NCBI GenBank assembly: GCA_016875155.1
Contig: VGSD01000084.1
Span: 1-8,987, forward strand
Reading direction: 5' to 3'
From: Deltaproteobacteria bacterium
GTDB lineage: Bacteria > Desulfobacterota > BSN033 > UBA1163
DNA: 8,987 bases
Shown: in pieces, positions 1 through 4,560 of the stretch
Layout: each line of letters opens with the position of its first letter
How positions within the stretch are numbered: the first letter of the stretch is position 1
Position numbers and translations under genes: made by a program
Notes under the pieces: model-generated
Seen by the model: the letters and a program-made list of their open reading frames with translations, nothing else
The model's database searches: none
What the model was told of the DNA's origin: nothing

Positions 1-1
1 C

Positions 2-193
2 CTTGGAATGCTTGTCGGGGCAGGAATCTTTGCCGAGGTCTACACTTTTATCAAAGACACCATCCTCAAATGGGGGGATATCGGAAAGATTACGATCCCA
101 AAAGCCCTTGGCATCAATCACTGGATCATAATCGTGCTCATCTGGGGGATAATGGTTGCATTTCTGTTAACTTTGGAGAAAAAGAGGCTCTAA
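2..193 (+). CDS. YeeE/YedE-family sulfur-compound transporter, C-terminal fragment (5' truncated by window edge)
   Basis: Only the last 63 codons are present; the reading frame is open to the left edge and ends at TAA. The fragment reads LGMLVGAGIFAEVY, then a short hydrophilic stretch containing KWGDIGKITIP, then the hydrophobic helix INHWIIIVLIWGIMVAFLLTL and a short basic end (EKKRL). From memory, this order (GMxxGAGxFAE-Y, WGDxGKxTxP, LGxNHW, last membrane helix, EKK) is characteristic of the C-terminus of YeeE/YedE (DUF395) inner-membrane proteins, several of which import thiosulfate or other sulfur compounds. The family call is from pattern memory; the actual substrate cannot be read from this piece. 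A strong hairpin follows immediately, so this is probably the last gene of its operon. The next gene converges on it from the other strand. Confidence 0.75.
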   Translation, partial: LGMLVGAGIFAEVYTFIKDTILKWGDIGKITIPKALGINHWIIIVLIWGIMVAFLLTLEKKRL

Positions 194-196
194 TAA

Positions 197-239
197 GAGA
201 GGGGTTTCTCCGTTTTAGACAAACGGAAAAACCCCTCTC
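197..239. terminator. Long hairpin between convergent genes, probable bidirectional terminator
   Basis: The arms at 197-215 and 221-239 pair over 19 positions with a single C/A mismatch (208/228) and a 5-nt loop, TAGAC. The outer stem is GAGAGGGGTTT/AAACCCCTCTC and the inner stem is CTCCGTTT against its complement. It begins 3 nt after the YeeE/YedE stop codon and lies about 30 nt past the stop of the convergent bacterioferritin gene. There is no strong T-run on either side; the A/T-rich tracts lie inside the stem. Position and stability favour a shared terminator, but efficient intrinsic termination is an inference. Confidence 0.65.
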
Positions 240-268
240 AGCGTTTAAATATTTGGGCAGCAGGCTCA

Positions 269-727
269 TTAGCCCACGAGTGTGGCTAAGTAGGCGGCTC
301 CGAGTTTATCGATATGATCCTTGACATTCTCAAAGTAATTGAAGTGCTCTTCTTCGTCCTTGAGAAGCTCTTCGAAAATTTCTTTCGAGATCTGGTCTTT
401 TTCTGCCGCACAGACCATAGCGGCGTCGTTATACATCTTCATGGCCGCCCCCTCAAGCCCGATATTTGTCTTCAGCATCTCTACGATCCCCTGCCCTTTT
501 TTTGCGATAGCATCGGGCTTGGAGGTAGGCTCTCCCTTCAGGAAAAGGATCCTCTCAGCTAATTTCTCTGCATGCTTCATCTCTGCGATCCCAATCTCCT
601 TAAACTTGGAGGCCAGTTTTCCTAAATCCTGGTCTTCGAGTTCATAGTGCTGCGCCATATACTGAGTGATGGCGGTCATCTCTCTGGATCGCGCTGCATT
701 CAATAGATCAATCACCTTCTTGCTCAT
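269..727 (-). CDS. bfr: Bacterioferritin (ferritin-like di-iron, haem-binding iron store)
   Basis: This 152-aa protein is close to the family's usual ~158 aa. Cytosolic bacterioferritins assemble into 24-mer shells that oxidise Fe(II) at a di-iron site and store ferric mineral. All six ferroxidase ligands can be placed at a constant offset of two from E. coli Bfr: E16, E49, H52, E92, E125 and H128, within REMTAITQY, AEMKHAEKLAERILFLKG, GLEGAA and LKDEEEHFNYF. M50 sits where Bfr has its axial haem Met52, which favours a true bacterioferritin over a plain ferritin or rubrerythrin; there is no rubredoxin-like CxxC domain. The start is supported by an AAAGGAGG ribosome site (731-739, minus strand). 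The gene has its own promoter and converges on the YeeE/YedE gene, so it is probably monocistronic. A related unnamed ferritin-like subfamily is the main alternative. Confidence 0.9.
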   Translation of the reverse strand: MSKKVIDLLNAARSREMTAITQYMAQHYELEDQDLGKLASKFKEIGIAEMKHAEKLAERILFLKGEPTSKPDAIAKKGQGIVEMLKTNIGLEGAAMKMYNDAAMVCAAEKDQISKEIFEELLKDEEEHFNYFENVKDHIDKLGAAYLATLVG

Positions 728-762
728 ACACCCTCCTTTTCTAAAGATTAATTTTTTATAAT

Positions 763-791
763 TTTATAACATTGAACCCGATGTAAGACAA
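763..791 (-). promoter_or_regulatory. Candidate sigma-70 promoter for the bacterioferritin gene
   Basis: Read on the minus strand, a -35 TTGTCT (786-791) and a -10 TATAAA (763-768) are separated by 17 nt. The -10 lies about 35 nt before the start codon with the ribosome site between. The -10 matches 5 of 6 consensus bases and the -35 matches 4 of 6. I saw no clear Fur or PerR box. Confidence 0.5.
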
Positions 792-822
792 GTAAAATCA
801 AAAACAATATCTAAAAACACTC

Positions 823-850
823 TTGACAAATAAATATTATTGCATATAAT
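823..850 (+). promoter_or_regulatory. Near-perfect sigma-70 promoter of the vapBC operon with overlapping imperfect palindrome
   Basis: A perfect TTGACA (823-828) and a perfect TATAAT (845-850) are separated by 16 nt, upstream of the antitoxin start at 877. An imperfect 17-nt palindrome (841-857, TGC...GCA arms, two mismatched pairs, centre at 849) covers the -10. A direct repeat GCATAT occurs at 842-847 and 855-860. In vapBC-type operons the antitoxin, alone or with its toxin, usually represses by binding such an element at the promoter, so this is the natural operator candidate. Confidence 0.8.
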
Positions 851-876
851 TTAAGCATATCATGGAGGTGCGATTT

Positions 877-1110
877 ATGCGTGCAACATTAAACATACCT
901 GACGATCTTATTTCGGAAGTGCAAAAGCTTTCCGGTGAAAAATCGAAAACCAAGGCCATTACTACAGCCATGGAGGAGTTCATCAAACAGAAAAAGATCA
1001 AAGAACTGATTGCTCTTAAAGGAAAAGTTCAAATCGACTACGATTGGGAAAAAGAGGAAGAGCTTGAAATGAAAGCCCAAAAAAAGAGAGAAAAGCTCCT
1101 TGAAAAATAG
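877..1110 (+). CDS. vapB: VapB-family antitoxin (type II toxin-antitoxin)
   Basis: This 77-aa protein starts MRATLNIPDDLISEVQKLSG. That pattern (short basic beta strand, NI-D-L, helix, then K(S/T)KT-A-T-A-EEFI) is typical of the DUF2191/VapB ribbon-helix-helix group. Residues 1-45 should dimerise and bind operator DNA. The highly charged tail (about 48-77, rich in E and K) is the usual disordered segment that wraps and inhibits the PIN toxin. The start at 877 is preferred over the in-frame ATG at 862 because GGAGGTG (864-870) sits 6 nt before it and actually overlaps the upstream ATG. The gene overlaps the toxin gene by 11 bp and shares its promoter, so the pair is co-transcribed and translationally coupled. 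Confidence 0.85.
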   Translation: MRATLNIPDDLISEVQKLSGEKSKTKAITTAMEEFIKQKKIKELIALKGKVQIDYDWEKEEELEMKAQKKREKLLEK

Positions 1111-1486
1111 AACATTGGCTGACACAACCGTCTGGATCGAATTTTTCAGGGGAAAGACAAAAGTTGCAGACCGCCTTGAAATGCTCCTTACAGAAAATGC
1201 CGTCTGTACATGCGGAGTTGTAATGTTCGAGCTCCTCCACGGGATAAAGTCAGAAGGTGAAAAAAATAAAATCTTAAACATCCTGGCAACCCTGCCCTAT
1301 TTTGAGATGACCCCAAAACTATGGCAAAGCGGTGCAGGGCTTTCCCTCTCGTTGAAAAAGAATGGTGTTAGTCTACCCCTTTCCGATATTTTTATTGCCG
1401 CCATTGCTATCGAAAATGACCTCTCCATCTATACTCTCGATAATCACTTCGAACAAATTCCAGGAGTAAAGATTTATCGGATCTGA
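1100..1486 (+). CDS. vapC: VapC-family PIN-domain ribonuclease toxin
   Basis: This 128-aa protein is normal size for VapC, a PIN-domain endoribonuclease that cuts specific RNAs (commonly initiator tRNA or rRNA loops in studied members) when not neutralised by VapB. The four acidic metal ligands are visible: D8 in LADTTVWIEFFRG, E44 in VVMFELLHG, D96 in LPLSDIFIAAIA and D114 in YTLDNHFEQI. Nothing essential seems to be missing. The start is a TTG at 1100 inside the last codons of vapB (11-bp overlap). No other start upstream of the first catalytic Asp fits, and there is no strong ribosome site, so translation probably depends on re-initiation from vapB and keeps toxin below antitoxin. The RNA target cannot be predicted from sequence. 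Confidence 0.88.
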   Translation: MKNRTLADTTVWIEFFRGKTKVADRLEMLLTENAVCTCGVVMFELLHGIKSEGEKNKILNILATLPYFEMTPKLWQSGAGLSLSLKKNGVSLPLSDIFIAAIAIENDLSIYTLDNHFEQIPGVKIYRI

Positions 1487-1819
1487 GAATCTGGAATTTC
1501 CTGATTTGACCTTTGCTCCACGCCTTATTTAAACAATAGATTCAGATAGCTTGACGCCTCTCCCCTTTTTTGATAAATTCGTTTTTCATAAACACCAGGA
1601 CTGGATGCCCAGAGATTATGGCAAATGATCAGAAGGCACCCTGTTTTTCTCTGCGTATGCCTTGTAGGCCTACCAGATTCCATTTCGAATTTTGGAATCC
1701 CGGTAACTCATGATTTTAACCGAAGAATCTCTTTTGATTTTAATAAGTTAAATAACAATCAAACCTTCAATAATAGGCAGAATTACCATATCATAATATG
1801 ATATTTCCGTCTAATATCC
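1487..1819. other. Non-coding stretch after vapC with small palindromes
   Basis: I find no convincing gene in this 333-nt, AT-leaning segment; the frames are short and have no credible start or family pattern. It holds a 7-bp inverted repeat, GATTCCA (1676-1682) with TGGAATC (1693-1699), and a perfect 17-nt palindrome at 1788-1804, listed separately. There is no clear terminator directly after vapC. It may be a decayed remnant at the left edge of the accessory block. Confidence 0.5.
1788..1804. repeat. Perfect 17-nt palindrome ATATCATA-A-TATGATAT
   Basis: Two 8-nt arms flank a single central A. The site lies 78 nt before the start of the 173-aa membrane-protein gene and 15 nt before the GC-rich hairpin. 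The symmetry and AT content suit a dimeric repressor's operator, but no matching regulator gene is in the window. A chance AT palindrome is possible. Confidence 0.45.
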
Positions 1820-1850
1820 GTTGGGCGGCGCGAAAAACGCGCCGCCCAAC
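1820..1850. repeat. Perfect 13-bp GC-rich hairpin bounded by GTTGGGC and GCCCAAC
   Basis: GTTGGGCGGCGCG (1820-1832) pairs without mismatch with 1838-1850 across an AAAAA loop, in otherwise AT-leaning DNA. Its ends fit the integron recombination consensus: GTTRRRY on the left and RYYYAAC on the right. The right end continues into AACAAGCCGCTGGA (1848-1861), a typical opening of an attC site. No T-run follows on either strand, so it is not a normal intrinsic terminator. It may be a junction of cassette ends, a folded single-strand recombination site, or an unrelated REP-like element. Confidence 0.6.
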
Positions 1851-1881
1851 AAGCCGCTGGAGCCCTTAGGTGGTGGAAAAT

Positions 1882-2403
1882 ATGAACAAATTCAAAGCAT
1901 TCATTTTAGGTGTATTAAAGATTGCTGCAGTGATCTTAGTGGTCATCGTCAGCCTTGTCCTGCTTGGATGGGGGGGTTACATGGTATGGCAGAACCGGGA
2001 AACTGCAAAGAACGCTTCTCTGGCGCAACCAAGAACCTGGCCTGCAATTCGTATCGAAGCTCTCGAAAATGCGGAACTTAAGTTATCAACTATGTGGCGT
2101 GAGGGGGCTCTACATTATCAGTTGTCTATAGATGGTTATCCGAAAATCATCCTTGCTACTCGTGATATACGAAAGGACCGGGTTTCATCTGCCATGAGAC
2201 CGGAATTTACTATAGAATTTCTGGATGAAAACGGATTCAAGCTTTTCGAACACGAGATTCCACTTAATAAAATGGCCAAGATTGTTAATGCCAAAGGCCA
2301 AGGGGTTGGGCTGGAGGCAAAAGGCCATACATATCTCACCGCTGAAACATACCGAAGGGCTGCATCGTGGAACATAACGTGGAATTTCGATACACAGCCC
2401 TAA
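1882..2403 (+). CDS. Uncharacterised single-pass membrane protein (173 aa)
   Basis: I do not recognise this family. The protein has a short basic N-terminus (MNKFK), one strong membrane helix at about residues 8-36 (ILGVLKIAAVILVVIVSLVLLGWGGYMVW), and a soluble domain of about 135 residues that is probably periplasmic. That domain reads as alternating beta strands with motifs such as ALHYQLSIDGYP, IEFLDENGFKLFEHEIPL and a terminal ASWNITWNF, suggesting a small beta-rich fold. There are no cysteines and no obvious catalytic motif. ATG at 1882 is preferred over the GTG codons at 1870 and 1873 because those lie within the GGTGGTGG ribosome-site stretch just upstream. The gene sits right after the GC-rich hairpin and its AACAAG motif, as a captured cassette would. 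Real coding is supported by a long open frame with consistent secondary-structure pattern. Confidence 0.7.
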   Translation: MNKFKAFILGVLKIAAVILVVIVSLVLLGWGGYMVWQNRETAKNASLAQPRTWPAIRIEALENAELKLSTMWREGALHYQLSIDGYPKIILATRDIRKDRVSSAMRPEFTIEFLDENGFKLFEHEIPLNKMAKIVNAKGQGVGLEAKGHTYLTAETYRRAASWNITWNFDTQP

Positions 2404-2480
2404 TAACAACGTAATGACTCGCTGTGGAAGACACGGGAAAGGTGCAAGCTGATGAGTCTATGCCAGCGGAGGTAAATACT

Positions 2481-3245
2481 ATGACTCGTGAGACCTGGGT
2501 GGGAGCGCTTCTCGGTGCTATTTTAGGATCTTTCGTCATTCCTGGAGTTTTAAAATTATTCGAATTAATCGTAAATTGGTGGAAATGGTCACGCCCCGCC
2601 AGAAAACTTCTTGAGGGTCTATCTGATCAAAATGAATATTGCAAAATTTTTGTAAGGGATTTCATTGTTACAGAGGATACAAAACTTTACTCAATCGATC
2701 CAAGACTTGGAGTTGGCATTGTTCCAAATGTTCATGAGCTTTGGCCCGATGTCGAGGGTCGTGCGGTAGGAAATCTTCTAAATATTTTAGGCCAGGTTGG
2801 GAAAACAAAAAACATTGATATTGTTCGTATGAGTCAGGACATCGGTGAGTGGAATACAAACCTTATAGTCTTGGGAGCCCAGGCCCAAAAGTCATTCGAT
2901 TTCTACAAAAACATGAAATGTGTAGCTTATCGAATGGATGATAAAGAAATATACGACACCCAAAACAACCAAGTTATTAAAAGAGATGAAGGATATGGCT
3001 ATGGGCTGATTTTAAAGGCGCTAAATCCATTTAAAACAACTGGGAGCCGTGGAGTATCGTTCTTAATCGGTGGATTTGGTGTCCTTGGAACTGCAGCCGC
3101 ATCTTATTATTTCAAAGAGAATTTCAAAAATCTAGGAGAGGAATTTAAATCTGATTACTTTGGTATTGTTGTGAGGGCTCCAGTCAGTGCCGGTGAGCAG
3201 GCTGCTGAAAGGCTTTATAATTATGACAAAAGAATTACCACTTAA
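2481..3245 (+). CDS. Uncharacterised membrane-anchored alpha/beta protein (254 aa)
   Basis: The start at 2481 is fixed by GGAGGT (2468-2473) spaced 7 nt before ATG; a GTG at 2424 in the same frame lacks such a site. Residues 5-33 form a hydrophobic N-terminal helix ending in the aromatic/basic belt NWWKWSR, so the rest is anchored to the membrane, probably on the cytoplasmic side (inference from the basic residues after the helix). The soluble part has two Rossmann-like strand-turn patterns, NTNLIVLGAQAQKS (125-138) and SFLIGGFGVLGTAAASYYF (193-211), separated by GYGYGLILKALNPFK. This could be a ligand- or nucleotide-binding sensor fold, but I cannot name a family and claim no function. The TAA stop lies inside an ACTTAAC motif (3240-3246), a stop-in-R'' arrangement often seen in integron cassettes. 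It may be expressed with the 173-aa gene 77 nt upstream. Confidence 0.75.
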   Translation: MTRETWVGALLGAILGSFVIPGVLKLFELIVNWWKWSRPARKLLEGLSDQNEYCKIFVRDFIVTEDTKLYSIDPRLGVGIVPNVHELWPDVEGRAVGNLLNILGQVGKTKNIDIVRMSQDIGEWNTNLIVLGAQAQKSFDFYKNMKCVAYRMDDKEIYDTQNNQVIKRDEGYGYGLILKALNPFKTTGSRGVSFLIGGFGVLGTAAASYYFKENFKNLGEEFKSDYFGIVVRAPVSAGEQAAERLYNYDKRITT

Positions 3246-3257
3246 CAAGTCGCTCAA
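3244..3257 (+). repeat. attC-like half site AACAAGTCGCTCAA
   Basis: The preceding bases complete ACTTAAC (3240-3246), which fits the RYYYAAC consensus of an attC 5' end. The motif is nearly identical to one at 4328-4341 (12 of 14) and similar to 1848-1861. A short GGAAG/CTTCC hairpin follows (3261-3276 region), and a CGACT at 3296-3300 could pair with AGTCG at 3248-3252. No GTTRRRY closing element was found before the next gene, so it is at best a partial or decayed site. Confidence 0.45.
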
Positions 3258-3300
3258 AAGGGAAGCTGTACCTTCCTCAATAAAATAGATACTCTCGACT

Positions 3301-4347
3301 ATGAAATACTTCTTGGTAAATGGTTATATTCCTTCTGCTCATCCGCCTGTAATACATGAGCACGGCTATTCGGATGTAGGTTTTGGAAGAAACGAAGACG
3401 ATACAAGAGATGTAAAGGTGCGAAGATACCAAGAGGCAGGTATTGCTATCCCTCGGCTTGGTGAAACAATCTTCTTGCGGCATCCAAAAATTGGAAGAAT
3501 CTCACTTTTTGTTTATGGGGCGTATGACGCCTTCATTATGATCGCCTCTTCCAGTCAACGTAATGGCTATCTACTCGGTAACGCCCTGCGGGCAACCATA
3601 ACCTGTTTTTATGGTCATGCGCCGTTGGATCAAGGCTGCGGTTATTTGCTCGAATTGAGCAAAATTCCCGATGAGAATCTATCTCACAAGAATCTTGTGA
3701 CGCCAATACTAACAGAAGCATCTCGGTATGACGAGGGTTTGCTGAGGCGAGAGCCTGTCTCTGGCACTCATCTTAATCATTTTGAACTGCAGGAAGGATG
3801 TGCAATTGTTGGAAAGGCGCTGAATTATCCATGGTTGATTGATGCTCTGCTGCACCTTGAATATAGCATGAGTCTAGTGTGGGGCTTCATGGTCGGTTCG
3901 TACTATGAGAGCCACTACAAGAGAGACAGGAAGAAACTCTCGCGGTATCAGATGGAACGGACCTACTTAGAGAATCGCTTCCGGTACGATGCCGCTTTTG
4001 TCTCTGCTTTCCGAGGTGTTGAATGTGTACTAGGTAAGCCACACTTCAAAAAGGGGCAGATTCCCACTTTGTTGTCAGCGCTCGATGCTGAATTCGGGAC
4101 GGATTTCAGCAAATCACGTCACAGGTCGTGGCATGAAGTCTTTTCGAGCCGGCGTCGGTGGTGGGAGTATGGAGATATTCTGAGCTACTACTTGACCCTC
4201 AGAAATGCTGTTTCAGCTCATGGTAATCCTTCTCCACCCCATATAGTAATGGAGGATCAGGTTCTAGAAATACAGTACCTGCTTGCGGACATGCTTAATG
4301 ATATTTTTAGTGGGCAAAAGAAGACCGAACAAGTCGTTCCACAGTGA
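3301..4347 (+). CDS. Uncharacterised protein with a probable C-terminal HEPN-like domain (348 aa)
   Basis: No full-length family comes to mind. The first ~220 residues are a mixed soluble domain with no membrane segment or recognised motif. The C-terminal ~120 residues are helical. AFVSAFRGVECVLGK (232-246) resembles the first helix of HEPN domains, and LRNAVSAHGN (300-309) supplies an Rx5H motif (R301, H307), the usual HEPN ribonuclease signature Rx4-6H, followed by a last helix of alternating hydrophobic residues (321-336). HEPN domains act as metal-independent RNases in many toxin, anti-phage and CRISPR-linked proteins, so RNA cleavage is a reasonable hypothesis, not a demonstration. ATG at 3301 has no strong ribosome site. 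The tail TEQVVPQ is encoded across an attC-like motif (4328-4341), suggesting that the original stop may have been lost or shifted. It lies downstream of the two unknown membrane proteins on the same strand. Confidence 0.72.
   Translation: MKYFLVNGYIPSAHPPVIHEHGYSDVGFGRNEDDTRDVKVRRYQEAGIAIPRLGETIFLRHPKIGRISLFVYGAYDAFIMIASSSQRNGYLLGNALRATITCFYGHAPLDQGCGYLLELSKIPDENLSHKNLVTPILTEASRYDEGLLRREPVSGTHLNHFELQEGCAIVGKALNYPWLIDALLHLEYSMSLVWGFMVGSYYESHYKRDRKKLSRYQMERTYLENRFRYDAAFVSAFRGVECVLGKPHFKKGQIPTLLSALDAEFGTDFSKSRHRSWHEVFSSRRRWWEYGDILSYYLTLRNAVSAHGNPSPPHIVMEDQVLEIQYLLADMLNDIFSGQKKTEQVVPQ
4328..4341 (+). repeat. attC-like half site AACAAGTCGTTCCA inside the end of the HEPN-like gene
   Basis: The motif matches the copy at 3244-3257 in 12 of 14 positions, and starts 20 nt before the end of the gene's TGA. 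The seven bases ending in AAC are ACCGAAC, one position off the RYYYAAC consensus. No 3' partner was found in the following 210 nt. Confidence 0.4.
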
Positions 4348-4391
4348 GAGGCTTACGGTCACATCTTCATATGTCGTTATTCCCTCAGGAA

Positions 4392-4437
4392 TTGCAATAT
4401 TGCAAGCCTAAGCCCGAGCTTGCACAAATGGCTTGCA
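4392..4437. promoter_or_regulatory. Cluster of TTGCA repeats, candidate regulator-binding region upstream of the molybdoenzyme gene
   Basis: A perfect 14-nt palindrome, TTGCAATATTGCAA (4392-4405), is followed by GCTTGCA at 4418-4424 and again at 4431-4437. TGCAAGC (4401-4407) can also pair with the first GCTTGCA across a 10-nt gap. This gives four TTGCA-type half sites in 46 nt, about 125-170 nt before the oxidoreductase start. Repeated symmetric half sites suggest a transcription factor; which one is unknown. Confidence 0.4.
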
Positions 4438-4512
4438 TTTCGACAACTTGTAAATCAGCCTTTGGAATGTTAATAAAAGTTTTAGAATCGAATTGACATA
4501 AGTGTTGGAAAA

Positions 4513-4546
4513 TCTCCCCCTCCCCCTCTTTACCAAAGAGGGGAGA
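4513..4546. repeat. C-rich palindromic element, copy 1
   Basis: A TC-rich run is followed by a perfect 9-bp stem, CCCCTCTTT (4523-4531) and AAAGAGGGG (4535-4543), with loop ACC. It ends 14 nt before the oxidoreductase ATG, abutting its AGGAG ribosome site (4550-4554). A second copy of the same design lies at 6714-6749. The stem could affect translation or mRNA stability, but its recurrence suggests a dispersed REP-like repeat. Confidence 0.6.
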
Positions 4547-4560
4547 TAGAGGAGTTAAGG

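Noticed and set aside
862..876. Antitoxin start at ATG 862
   Set aside because: This ATG overlaps the GGAGGTG ribosome site that serves the ATG at 877, and the family N-terminus MRATLNI starts at 877.
889..1281. 130-aa antisense frame across vapB and vapC
   Set aside because: It is opposite two well-supported genes, has a Phe/Ser-rich composition typical of antisense translation, and has no ribosome site.
1820..1850. GC-rich hairpin as an intrinsic terminator
   Set aside because: No T-tract follows on either strand, and it lies over 330 nt from the vapC stop, immediately before another gene.
2424..2480. Longer version of the 254-aa protein starting at GTG 2424
   Set aside because: The ATG at 2481 has a GGAGGT site with ideal spacing and begins a clean membrane helix; the extra 19 residues are hydrophilic and have no ribosome site.
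3246..3300. A complete attC site after the 254-aa gene
   Set aside because: Only the 5' half fits. AGTCG can pair with CGACT at 3296-3300, but no GTTRRRY closing element is present, so I list only a half site.
4493..4498. Perfect TTGACA upstream of the molybdoenzyme as a promoter -35
   Set aside because: The place for a -10, 16-18 nt downstream, is a C-run with no TATAAT-like sequence.
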